Below are positions 19,483 to 27,130 of a DNA stretch of 64,000 bases, one piece after another (position 1 is the first letter of the stretch; every line of letters begins with the position of its first letter). Position numbers and translations under genes: made by a program. A model generated the notes under the pieces. That model had not been told where the DNA came from. It worked only from the letters and a program-made list of their open reading frames with translations, and did no database searches. Source of the DNA: Rhodoplanes azumiensis (GTDB lineage: Bacteria; Pseudomonadota; Alphaproteobacteria; Rhizobiales; Xanthobacteraceae); NCBI RefSeq assembly GCF_042682915.1, contig NZ_JBHUIW010000021.1, positions 50,303-114,302 on the forward strand, in the 5' to 3' direction.

Positions 19483-20601
19483 TCAGCCGACCACCAGCAG
19501 CCGGTCGGTGTCGGAGACGTCCGACAGGAGCTCGCAGCCGGTCTCGGTGACCAGCACCATGTCCTTGTTCTGCATGCCGAAGCCGAAGCCGGTCTCGTAG
19601 ATCAAGGGCTCGATGCCGAGCACCATGCCAGCCTCCAGCGGCTGGTCGGCGGTCGGCCCGAGATACGGATCCTCGTGCAGATGCAGGCCGATGCCGTGGC
19701 CGATGAAGGAGATGCGCGGCAGCTTCAGCTCTTCCGTCATCGTGAGGTAGCGGTCGTAGATGGCCCGCGTCGACGCGCCGGGGCCGATCTCCGCCAGCAG
19801 CATGTGCTTGCAGGCGGTGAGATTGGCCCAGATGCGCTCGGCCTCGGGCGGCGCCCTGCCGATCGCCGCCGTGCGGCAGACGCCGGCGTGATAGCCGTCG
19901 ATCATCGGGAAGATCTCGACCCGGCAGACGTCGCCGGTCTTCAGCACCCGCTCGGTCGGGCCGACATTGGGGAACACGCTGCGCTCGCCGGTGGCGACGA
20001 TCATCAGCTTGAAATACTCGGCGCCCTGCGCGTAGACGCCGCGGGTGAGAGCGGCGGCCAGATCCATCTCGGTCTTGCCGGCCGCGACCGCGTGATACGA
20101 CTCGGTGATGGCGCGGTCGGCGATGCGCGAGAGCTTGCGCAGAATGTCGATCTCGCCCGGCGTCTTGAGCTGGCGCAGTCGCGCCAGCAGCGCCTGGGCC
20201 GGCGCGAAGGTCGCGCCCGGCAGGCGTGCGGCCAGATCGGCGTAGTCGGCGGCCGGCAGATAGTCGAGCTCGAGCCCGATGCGGGCCTTCGCCAGCCCGT
20301 GCTTCGTGAGCGCCTCGGCCAGCACCGCCATGGCGTCGAAGGAGAACTCCTTCCACACGGCGATCTCGGTGCCGGGCGGCGCCTTGGCCCGGATCGTGCT
20401 CGCCTCCATGTCGACGACGACGAGCGACACGGCGCCGTCCGCCGTGACGATCGCCATGGCGTGCCGCCAGCGCATCAGCGGCTGGGTCGGCGACACGAAG
20501 CCGGTCACATAGGCGAAGTTCTCCGGCGAGCACGCGCAGATAGCGTCGAGGCCGGCCGCCGTCATGGCGGCGACCTGGCGGGCGATCACGTCCTGGCGCA
20601 T
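19483..20601 (-). CDS. creatinase-like M24 family hydrolase lacking metal ligands
   Basis: 372 residues with the N-terminal creatinase domain (1-140) and the pita-bread C-terminal domain. In metal-dependent M24 peptidases five residues (D, D, H, E, E) hold two metal ions. Here the first Asp is Glu (CRVEIFPMID), the second is Gly (GYHAGVCRT), and the last Glu is Lys (GMQNKDMVLV); His (FIGHGIGLHL) and one Glu (LGIEPLIYE) remain. The FPMI...GY pattern is that of creatinase, which works without metal. A C-N hydrolase such as creatinase or ectoine hydrolase is therefore more likely than a peptidase. A TTGTATACAG palindrome lies upstream. Confidence 0.8.
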   Translation of the reverse strand: MRQDVIARQVAAMTAAGLDAICACSPENFAYVTGFVSPTQPLMRWRHAMAIVTADGAVSLVVVDMEASTIRAKAPPGTEIAVWKEFSFDAMAVLAEALTKHGLAKARIGLELDYLPAADYADLAARLPGATFAPAQALLARLRQLKTPGEIDILRKLSRIADRAITESYHAVAAGKTEMDLAAALTRGVYAQGAEYFKLMIVATGERSVFPNVGPTERVLKTGDVCRVEIFPMIDGYHAGVCRTAAIGRAPPEAERIWANLTACKHMLLAEIGPGASTRAIYDRYLTMTEELKLPRISFIGHGIGLHLHEDPYLGPTADQPLEAGMVLGIEPLIYETGFGFGMQNKDMVLVTETGCELLSDVSDTDRLLVVG

Positions 20602-20640
20602 CGAGGATCCTGGTTGGCGGCGGGGCTTGAACGAGCGGGT

Positions 20641-20650
20641 TTGTATACAG
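20641..20650. promoter_or_regulatory. candidate GntR/FCD operator (TTGTATACAG)
   Basis: Contains the perfect 8-base palindrome TGTATACA, 39 bases before the M24 start. It resembles the TTGTATACAA sites bound by FCD-type GntR repressors. Such an AT-rich palindrome is rare in this G+C-rich window. A related TGCATACAA is found at 58452-58460 beside a GntR/FCD gene. Confidence 0.45.
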
Positions 20651-20699
20651 GGCGGGGCGGAGATCGGAGAGAAACAGACCGCGGGCCGCGAAGCAAGAC

Positions 20700-21098
20700 T
20701 CAGGCCGGCGCGGCGCCGTCGAGCAGGCCGAGCTCGCGCAGGATGCTCTCGGCCTCGCCGATCGCGTGATTGCCCGCCGGCACGCCACAATAGAGCGTCG
20801 ACTGCAGGATGATCTCCTTGATCTCCTCCACCGTCAGGCCGCCGGCGAGGCCGGCGCGCACGTGCAGCTTGAACTCCTCCCAGCGGCCGAGCGCGATCAT
20901 GGTGGCCAGCACCATGCAGCGGCGCGTCTTCTGGTCGAGCCCCGGCCGGGTCCAGATCTCGCCCCACACGATGCGGGTGATCATCTCCTGGAACTCGGTG
21001 TTGAAGCCGTTGCGCCTGGCGATCGAGCGATCGACCCAGGCGTCGCCCAGCACGGCGCGACGTGCCGCCATGCCCTGCTCGTAACGGTCGTCGGTCAC
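20700..21098 (-). CDS. carboxymuconolactone decarboxylase family protein (PcaC-like)
   Basis: 132 residues, the length of 4-carboxymuconolactone decarboxylase. Visible motifs are MVLATMIALGRWEEFKLHVRAGL and the C-terminal ILQSTLYCGVPAGNHA, where the Cys and His are the usual active-site or peroxidatic pair. PcaC works in protocatechuate breakdown, but no other pca gene is present, so a related peroxiredoxin-like role is possible. The inner GTG at 21098 is chosen because GTGGAGGAG lies 6-7 bases upstream; the alternative GTG at 21113 would consume that site. Confidence 0.85.
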   Translation of the reverse strand: MTDDRYEQGMAARRAVLGDAWVDRSIARRNGFNTEFQEMITRIVWGEIWTRPGLDQKTRRCMVLATMIALGRWEEFKLHVRAGLAGGLTVEEIKEIILQSTLYCGVPAGNHAIGEAESILRELGLLDGAAPA

Positions 21099-21113
21099 GA
21101 TGATCTCCTCCAC

Positions 21114-21208
21114 TCATGGCCGGGCTCGTCCGGCCATCCACGTTTTCGTGTTTGCGGCAGGCCTACAAGACGTGGATGCCCGCGACAAGCGCGCAAGGCG
21201 AGACGACG
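21114..21208. repeat. paired palindromic intergenic repeat, family A, copy 2
   Basis: Left module at 21114-21143 (CATGGCCGGGCTCGTCCGGC core) and a more degenerate inverted right module at about 21169-21208, separated by about 25 bases. It lies between the PcaC-like gene and the broken parE. Confidence 0.7.
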
Positions 21209-21222
21209 GCGGGTCGCCGCGG

Positions 21223-21522
21223 TCATTCATCCGGGAACAGGATCGAGGTGTAGTCGCGCGCCCCGTGCAGAACGTGGAGCACCTGAACCTCGTCATCTTC
21301 GATGCGATAGAAGATCAGGTAATTGCCATGTGTCCGACGCCGGATGCCGCGGTCCTCCCAGCAGGGGATCAACGGAAAGGCGCGCGGACTGAAGGCAAGC
21401 TAGCGACAGCGGTCGTACAACTCGGCGACGAAGGAGTCGGCGCGTGCCGGATTATCGCCCGCAATGGCGCGACCGATCTCGACGGGATCGTGCAGTGCAG
21501 CCGCCGTGACGACGACTTTCAC
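21223..21522 (-). pseudogene. ParE-type toxin interrupted by an in-frame stop
   Basis: From a GTG at 21522 the frame reads 40 residues (...AIAGDNPARADSFVAELYDRCR), then a TAG at 21400-21402. The same frame continues with LAFSPRAFPLIPCWEDRGIR, then HGNYLIFYRIEDDEV and VLHGARDYTSILFPDE to a TGA at 21223. The continuation is a normal ParE/RelE-fold C-terminal part, including the Arg-rich turn and the YLIFYR strand. A single nonsense change therefore splits a toxin of about 99 codons, and it should be inactive unless the stop is read through. Its GTG overlaps the parD stop by 4 bases (GTGA). Confidence 0.82.
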
Positions 21523-21805
21523 TGGGCGGACGACTTGTCCGGCAGGCCAAGCTCCGTGCGCAGCGCCGCGAACGCCTCGTCGAGCGGCATGGTCCGCCCC
21601 GCATCGGCATCGGCGACCCCACGGCTCAGGGCCGCTTCCAACGTCTGAAGCTTGGCGGCCCGGGCGCGCTCCTTCAGATAGCGCTCGCGGAGAGCTCCCG
21701 GATGTACTCGCTGCTCGACGCAAAGGCCCCACGCCTGACCTCGTCGCGGACGAACTGCTCCAGCTCGGCCGTCAGGGTGAGAGTCATCTGTCCGGCGGGC
21801 TTCAT
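21519..21805 (-). pseudogene. ParD-type antitoxin with a frameshift
   Basis: The ATG at 21805 opens MKPAGQMTLTLTAELEQFV then RDEVRRGAFASSSEYIRE, a clean ParD/CopG ribbon-helix-helix N terminus. That frame then ends quickly (LSASAI and stop). The neighbouring frame carries the expected continuation, LRERYLKERARAAKLQTLEA ... LDEAFAALRTELGLPDK, to the TGA at 21519. One missing base near 21690-21697 explains this. A sequencing error is possible, but the partner toxin is also broken, which favours true decay. GGAG precedes the ATG. Confidence 0.82.
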
Positions 21806-21826
21806 CGGGATCTCCAGGCGCCGAAT

Positions 21827-21861
21827 GGTTACAGTGCAATATAGTGTATTGCACTGTAACC
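21827..21861. promoter_or_regulatory. 35-bp perfect palindrome, candidate parDE operator/promoter
   Basis: Arms GGTTACAGTGCAATA and TATTGCACTGTAACC pair over all 15 bases around a TAGTG centre. It ends 21 bases before the parD ATG, where ParD autoregulatory sites are usually found. On the minus strand the centre (ACACTATATTG) could supply a -10. It also lies 23 bases past the alcohol dehydrogenase stop and could serve as its terminator. Confidence 0.75.
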
Positions 21862-21884
21862 GCCAGCCCGGCCCGCAGGCTCCC

Positions 21885-23039
21885 CTACTCCGCCGCGACC
21901 CGCCCGGCCGCCGCGGCGTGCGGCTTCACCACCACCTTGATGGCGCCGTCGAGCTTGTCCTTGGCATAGCGCAGCGCCGTCGGCAGGTCGTCGAGCGGGA
22001 ACGTGTGGGTGAGCAGCGGGCGGGCGTCGAATTTTCCGTCGCGCATCAGGGCGCAGGCGCGGTGGACGGCGCGCTTGCCCTCGCCCCTGATGCCGAACAA
22101 GGCGATGTTGTCGCGCACCAGCCGACCGACATCGACCTGCGTCGCCTCGGCCGGGAAGGCGGCGAGGCAGACGCGGCCGCCGCGGCTCGCCATGGCGATC
22201 GCCTGGCCGATGGCGACCGGCGCGCCCGAGCACTCGACCACGTAGTCGGCCCCGTGCGGCCCGACGATCGTCTTCACGGCCGCCACGGCATCCACCTCGC
22301 GCACGTCGATCACATGGTCGGCGCCGAGGCCGGCCGCGATGGCGAGGCGCTGCGGCGACAGGCCCGTCACCACCACGGGCGAGGCGCCGAGCGCCTTGCC
22401 GACCGCGGCGACGAACAGGCCGATCGGCCCCTCGCCGATGACGACCAGGCTCTCGCCGGCGACCAGCCCGCCGATCTCGGTGAGCGCGTACATGGCCGTG
22501 CCGGCCGTGACGACGAGGGTGCCGAGCTCGTCGGAGATGTCGTCCGAGAGCTTCGCCATCGTGTTCACGTGGTTGACCTGGTACTCGCAGAAGCCGCCGT
22601 CGGTGGTGAAGCCGTTGGCGCGATGGCCCTTGGCGCGGTTGCCGTAGTTCAGGCAGGCCGTGTAGAGGCCGGCCCGGCAGCGCCGGCACTGGCCGCAGCC
22701 GGCATGGATCTCGACCGCGACGCGGTCGCCGATGGCGAACTCGTCCACGGCGGGCCCGAGCGCCACCACGGTGCCCATGTATTCGTGGCCGGGCGTCCAC
22801 GCCTTGTGGAAGGGCGGCCCGCCGTCGACGATCGCCGGCCAGCCGTACCAGATGTTGTCGATGTCGCTTGGGCAGATGGCGACGGCGTCGATGCGCAGCA
22901 GCACCTCGGCGCGGCCCGGCACCGGGACCGGCTTCTCGGTGCGGCGCAGCTCGCCGGGGCCGTCGAGCACCCAGGCCGTCATGCGCGCGGGAATCGGGAA
23001 GGCTGCGCTGGTGGTCACGCCGTCCGGGGTGGTCATCAT
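21885..23039 (-). CDS. zinc-dependent medium-chain alcohol dehydrogenase
   Basis: 384 residues of the MDR superfamily. The catalytic zinc site uses Cys in AICPSDIDN, the His-Glu of TPGHEYMGTV, and a later residue. The structural zinc loop has four Cys (CGQCRRCRAGLYTAC). The NAD-binding fold shows GEGPIGLFVAAVGKALGA in place of the classical GxGxxG. The closest groups are threonine/sorbitol dehydrogenase-like enzymes; the substrate is unknown. Two ATG codons in tandem (23039 and 23036) both follow AGGAG. Confidence 0.9.
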   Translation of the reverse strand: MMTTPDGVTTSAAFPIPARMTAWVLDGPGELRRTEKPVPVPGRAEVLLRIDAVAICPSDIDNIWYGWPAIVDGGPPFHKAWTPGHEYMGTVVALGPAVDEFAIGDRVAVEIHAGCGQCRRCRAGLYTACLNYGNRAKGHRANGFTTDGGFCEYQVNHVNTMAKLSDDISDELGTLVVTAGTAMYALTEIGGLVAGESLVVIGEGPIGLFVAAVGKALGASPVVVTGLSPQRLAIAAGLGADHVIDVREVDAVAAVKTIVGPHGADYVVECSGAPVAIGQAIAMASRGGRVCLAAFPAEATQVDVGRLVRDNIALFGIRGEGKRAVHRACALMRDGKFDARPLLTHTFPLDDLPTALRYAKDKLDGAIKVVVKPHAAAAGRVAAE

Positions 23040-23205
23040 GGGCTCTCCTGAACCGTCACGACGCCGGATGCTAACCCGAGCGGCAGCCGCGGCGCGATCC
23101 GCGCCGCCGCCCGGGCAGGCCTGCGGCCGGAGCGGAGCCGGCGACCGGCACACGACCGGTCCGCTGCGGCTTTCCCGCCCCGAAGCGGCGTGGCATGGTC
23201 CGGCG

Positions 23206-23691
23206 ATGCCGCCCGCCCCCGCCACCGCACCGAGTCCGCCGATCGACGGAGGCCGATCGGCGACCGCGCTCGCGGTCGCGCGCGGCACCCAGCGGCTGCT
23301 GCTCTCGATGGGCTTCGCCTGCGTGTGCGAGCTGCCGCTCGCCTCCGGACGGCGGGCCGACCTGGTCGCGCTCGGCGGCGAGGGCACGGTGTGGATCGTC
23401 GAGATCAAGTCGTCGATCGAAGACTTCCGTGCCGACCACAAATGGCCGGACTACCGGCTGCACTGCGACCGGCTGTTCTTCGCCACCGCCCCGCACGTGC
23501 CGGCCGCGATCTTTCCCGAGGACGCCGGCCTGATCGTCGCCGACGGCTTCGGCGCCGAGCTGCTGCGCGACGCGCCCGAGCACCGGCTGCACGCGGCGAC
23601 CCGCAAGCACATGACGCTCGCCTTCGCGCGCGCCGCGGCGCTGCGCCTGCAGGCACTCGCCGACCCGCACGGACGATTCTCCGACGGATGA
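23206..23691 (+). CDS. mmcB: MmcB family DNA repair protein
   Basis: 161 residues. A PD-(D/E)XK-like nuclease core is visible as RRADLVALG (Asp52) and VWIVEIKSSIEDF (Glu66-x-Lys68), followed by DHKWPDYRLHCDRLFFA. This matches the alphaproteobacterial MmcB family, which is part of the SOS response in Caulobacter and protects against mitomycin C. The ATG at 23206 gives a short Pro-rich lead before the conserved part. No LexA-type GTTC-N7-GTTC site is obvious in the 160 bases upstream. Confidence 0.85.
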   Translation: MPPAPATAPSPPIDGGRSATALAVARGTQRLLLSMGFACVCELPLASGRRADLVALGGEGTVWIVEIKSSIEDFRADHKWPDYRLHCDRLFFATAPHVPAAIFPEDAGLIVADGFGAELLRDAPEHRLHAATRKHMTLAFARAAALRLQALADPHGRFSDG

Positions 23692-23798
23692 CGCGGCTGC
23701 CGCGAACGTGACGGCCGGCGCGCGACACAATGGATGGGGATCCGAGCGGGATCGGGTATCATGTTAGGGAACGCCCCCCGGGGGGCCGGCGAGGCAGC

Positions 23799-25136
23799 AT
23801 GGACATGCGCACCTTCTCCTCCGAGCCGTCGCCGCCCCAGCCGTGGGGCTCCGGGCCGCCGGTTGCGGCGTCCGGAACCGGCGGCCCGGCCGGCGATGGC
23901 CCGGCCGCACCGGCACCAGTCGGCTCCGGGCAGGTGACCTCCGGGCAGGTGACCTTCACGGGGCTGCGCGGCGACTTCTTCAGCCTCGTGGTGGCCGGCG
24001 GGCTCCTGCAGCTCGTCACGATCGGCTTCTACCGGTTCTGGCTGGTCACCGACATCCGCCGCCATCTGTGGCGCCACACGAGGATCGGCGCCGACGCGCT
24101 CGAATACACCGGCACGGCGCGCGAGCTGCTGATCGGCTTTCTGGTGGCGCTCGCCATCCTGGCGCCCGTCTACGTGCTGTACTTCCTGGCCGGCCTCGTC
24201 GCCGAGGAGTACGCCACCTTCGCCAGCGTGCCGCTGGTCCTGGTGCTCTACGTGTTCGGCCATTACGCGACCTACCGGGCGCGGCGCTACCGCATGACCC
24301 GCACCTCGCTGCGCGGCCTGCGCTTCTGGATGACCGGCTCGGCCTTCGCCTATGCGGGCCGCGCCGCCTGGTGGGACTTCCTCACCGTGATCACGCTCGG
24401 CCTCGCCTATCCGTGGCGGGCCGCCGCGCTCGAGCGCTACCGGATGCGCAACACCCGCTACGGCACGCTCGAAGGCGACTTCGTCGGCACCGGCTGGCGG
24501 CTGTTCGTCCGCGGCGCCTGGATGTGGGGGCTGGCCATGGTGGTGCTCGCCGGGATGATCGCGGCGGGGATCGGAATGGCGAGCGCCGGTGCGCTCGCGG
24601 CCCTCGACCTCGACAAGGACGACGCCGAGACCATCATCGGCCTCGTCGCGCTCGCCGGCATGCTGCTCGTGTTCCTGCTGCTGCCGCTGTGGCCGATCTT
24701 CCGGGCGACCGAGCTGCGCTGGCGGATCGAGGGCACGCGCTTCGGCCCCGTCGCGCTGCACTCCCGTCTCAAGCGCCGCACCGTGCTGGGCTGCTACGCC
24801 GCCGCGCTCGGCGTGTCGATGCTGGTCGGCTCCGCCGGCAGCATCCTGTTCGGCACCGCCACGGTGCTGATGAAGAACCCGTTCGAGCACATCGAGACGG
24901 CCGGCCTGACGGGCCAGATCGGCGCCTTCGCCGTGATCGCCGTGATCTATCTCCTGATGCTGTTCGGCTTCGGCGTGGTGAAGCGCGTCTTCGTCGACCG
25001 CGGCGTCTGGGCCGCCGTCGCCGCGACCACCACGGTGGTCGGGGTCGAGGCCCTCGATCACGTCCAGGCGGCCGGCGAGGCCGCGAGCAGCCTCGGCGAA
25101 GGGCTCGCCGACGCGCTCGACGTCGGCGCGATCTGA
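23799..25136 (+). CDS. DUF898 (YjgN-like) integral membrane protein
   Basis: 445 residues. A Pro-rich cytoplasmic N terminus (about 1-50) precedes the DUF898 core, which starts FTGLRGDFFSLVVAGGLLQL and repeats a similar unit later (ALEYTGTARELLIGF, then RNTRYGTLEGDFVGTG). About nine membrane segments are expected. The family's function is unknown. Its gene is followed after 5 bases by an M48 protease gene, a pairing that is frequent in alphaproteobacteria and suggests a shared membrane-quality role. Confidence 0.85.
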   Translation: MDMRTFSSEPSPPQPWGSGPPVAASGTGGPAGDGPAAPAPVGSGQVTSGQVTFTGLRGDFFSLVVAGGLLQLVTIGFYRFWLVTDIRRHLWRHTRIGADALEYTGTARELLIGFLVALAILAPVYVLYFLAGLVAEEYATFASVPLVLVLYVFGHYATYRARRYRMTRTSLRGLRFWMTGSAFAYAGRAAWWDFLTVITLGLAYPWRAAALERYRMRNTRYGTLEGDFVGTGWRLFVRGAWMWGLAMVVLAGMIAAGIGMASAGALAALDLDKDDAETIIGLVALAGMLLVFLLLPLWPIFRATELRWRIEGTRFGPVALHSRLKRRTVLGCYAAALGVSMLVGSAGSILFGTATVLMKNPFEHIETAGLTGQIGAFAVIAVIYLLMLFGFGVVKRVFVDRGVWAAVAATTTVVGVEALDHVQAAGEAASSLGEGLADALDVGAI

Positions 25137-25141
25137 GCGCC

Positions 25142-26242
25142 GTGAGCGCGCCGGCACACAGCGACGCGGCCGTCTTCTGGGACGGCGTGACGGCGCGCCG
25201 GCGCGACGTGACGCTGCGGCTCGACACCGACGCGCTGGCGATCCTGGAGAACGGCGCAGAGACGGCGCGCTGGCCGTGGCCCGATCTCCGCCGCCGCGAC
25301 GCCGGGCCCGACGTCACGAGGGTCGGCTGCGTCTCGGCCGAAAATCTCGCACGCATCGACATCGCCGACCCGGGGCTCGCCGCCGCGATCGTCGCCCGCG
25401 CCCCCGCCGTCGAGGCGGCGACGGGCGGCGGACGGCGGTTCCGGCTGAAGGTGGTGATCGGCTCGCTCGCCGTCGCGGTGTCGCTCGTCCTCACCACGCT
25501 CTATCTGCTGCCGCCGGTCGCCGCGCGGCTGGTGCCGTTCGTCCCGGTGGCATGGGAGGAACGGCTCGGCGGCATCGCCGACAAGCAGGTGAGGTCGATC
25601 TTCGGCGCCGAAACCTGTGAGGATCCGGCCGGCCGGGCGGCGCTCGACGCGCTGACCGCGAAGCTCGTCGACGCGGCGGACATCGGGACCGGGCAGGCCG
25701 GCGCGGGCGTGCGCATCGCGGTGCTGCGCTCCGCCACCAAGAACGCCGTCGCGCTGCCGGGCGGCCGCATCTACCTGTTCGACGGTCTCCTGCAGATGGC
25801 CCGCAGCCCCGACGAGATCGCCGGCGTGCTGGCCCACGAGATCGGCCATGTGAAGGGCCGCGACGGGCTGCGCAGCCTGATCCAGGCGGGCGGCTCGTCG
25901 TTCCTGCTCGGGCTCCTGTTCGGCGACGTCACCGGCTCGTCGACCGTGGTGTTCGCCGCGCGCCTGATGGTCGACGGCTCGCATTCGCGCGAGGCGGAGC
26001 GCGCCGCCGACCGGGAGTCGGCCCGCATCATGACGGCGCTCGGCCGGCCGGCGGCACCGATGGCGGCGTTCCTGATGCGGGTCACCGGCGAGAACGCCGG
26101 CAAGGGTGTCAGCCTGCTGCTCACCCACCCGCTCAGCGAGGAGCGCCTCGAAGCCCTCAAGGCGCTCGATCGCGGCACCAGCGGGCCGCCGTTGCTGGAC
26201 GACGCGCAGTGGAAGGCGCTGCAAGGGATTTGCCGGAGGTGA
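25142..26242 (+). CDS. M48 family membrane metalloprotease
   Basis: 366 residues. An N-terminal cytoplasmic domain (1-100) leads to one membrane segment (about 104-124), then the peptidase domain with ALPGGRIYLFDGLL, the zinc motif HEIGH (232-236) and a third-ligand helix EAERAADRESARIM. The C terminus reads LLTHPLSEERLEALK, typical of M48 proteins of the YggG/HtpX type. The GTG at 25142 lies 5 bases after the DUF898 stop, so the two are co-translated. It probably degrades misfolded envelope proteins. Confidence 0.9.
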   Translation: MSAPAHSDAAVFWDGVTARRRDVTLRLDTDALAILENGAETARWPWPDLRRRDAGPDVTRVGCVSAENLARIDIADPGLAAAIVARAPAVEAATGGGRRFRLKVVIGSLAVAVSLVLTTLYLLPPVAARLVPFVPVAWEERLGGIADKQVRSIFGAETCEDPAGRAALDALTAKLVDAADIGTGQAGAGVRIAVLRSATKNAVALPGGRIYLFDGLLQMARSPDEIAGVLAHEIGHVKGRDGLRSLIQAGGSSFLLGLLFGDVTGSSTVVFAARLMVDGSHSREAERAADRESARIMTALGRPAAPMAAFLMRVTGENAGKGVSLLLTHPLSEERLEALKALDRGTSGPPLLDDAQWKALQGICRR

Positions 26243-26261
26243 GGTGATTTGACTCGAGCCT

Positions 26262-26369
26262 CGTCATGGCCGGGCTTGTCCCGGCCATCCACGCTCTTCC
26301 CCACGGACTGACAACGCGCACCGAGCCGCCCCAAAAACGTGGATGGCCGGGACAAGCCCGGCCACGACG
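26262..26369. repeat. paired palindromic intergenic repeat, family A, copy 3
   Basis: The best-kept copy. Modules at 26262-26293 and 26338-26369 are inverted and nearly identical, each with the GGCCGGGCTTGTCCCGGCC palindrome (or its complement). The 44-base spacer is unrelated to the spacers of the other copies. It lies between the convergent M48 protease and actR genes. Confidence 0.85.
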
Positions 26370-26408
26370 AATTCGGATCGGAATCGGATTCGAAACCTTC
26401 GGCCCGCC

Positions 26409-26981
26409 CTACTTGGGCGCCCGCTTCGCCAAGATCCGCTGCAGGGTGCGGCGGTGCATGTTGAGGCGACGGGCCGTCTCGGAGACGTTGCGGCCGCACA
26501 GCTCGTAGACGCGCTGGATGTGCTCCCAGCGCACCCGGTCGGCCGACATCGGGTTCTCGGGGGGCTCGGGCTTCTTGCCCTCGCCGGCCAGGAGCGCGGC
26601 AGCGACCTCGTCGGCGTCGGCCGGCTTCGACATGTAGTCGAAGGCGCCGAGCTTCACGGCCGTCACGGCGGTGGCGATGTTGCCGTAGCCGGTGAGCACG
26701 ATGCCGCGGGCTTCGGGCCGTTTCTTCTTCAGCGCCTGGATGACGTCGAGGCCGTTGCCGTCGCCGAGCCGCATGTCGACCACGGCGAAGGCGGGCGGCT
26801 GGCGCTCGACCTGCTGCAGCCCGTCGGCGACCGACTCGGCGGTCGTCACCGTGAAGCCGCGCGACTCCATGGCGCGGGCGAGGCGCTGCAGGAACGACTT
26901 GTCGTCCTCGACGATCAGCAGCGAACGCTCCCCCACCGGGGCCGACACGGTCGGCGTGGACGAAGACGCGGCTTCCATCAT
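26409..26981 (-). CDS. actR: redox response regulator ActR/RegA/PrrA
   Basis: 190 residues. The receiver has IVEDDKSF, phospho-acceptor Asp69 (VVDMRLGDGNGL), Thr in VLTGYGNIATAV and Lys in MSKPADADEV. A Pro-rich linker leads to a Fis-like HTH, NVSETARRLNMHRRTLQRIL, that is almost invariant in RegA/ActR/PrrA. These proteins control photosynthesis, respiration, nitrogen and carbon fixation genes according to quinone redox state. The kinase actS lies 149 bases upstream on the same strand. Tandem ATGs at 26981 and 26978 are both possible starts. Confidence 0.95.
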   Translation of the reverse strand: MMEAASSSTPTVSAPVGERSLLIVEDDKSFLQRLARAMESRGFTVTTAESVADGLQQVERQPPAFAVVDMRLGDGNGLDVIQALKKKRPEARGIVLTGYGNIATAVTAVKLGAFDYMSKPADADEVAAALLAGEGKKPEPPENPMSADRVRWEHIQRVYELCGRNVSETARRLNMHRRTLQRILAKRAPK

Positions 26982-27130
26982 CGTTCTCGATCCTCGAAGG
27001 TTCGCCGGTCGGGCCGGCAAGATTGTCCACGGCAGTCTCTACGGCGAGGCTGCCCGGTCCGATGCCGGAATGCGCCGGACGTGATGTCGCACCTCGTCAC
27101 CGGGTCAGGTAAGGGCGAACCACCGGCGTC

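Noticed and set aside
20700..21098. A protocatechuate (pca) cluster
   Set aside because: Only a PcaC-like protein is present; no pcaB, pcaD, pcaG/H or pcaQ is found nearby.
21827..21861. The 35-bp palindrome as a simple Rho-independent terminator
   Set aside because: It lacks a T run and is AT-rich in the arms; its place before parD fits an operator better, though a dual role is possible.
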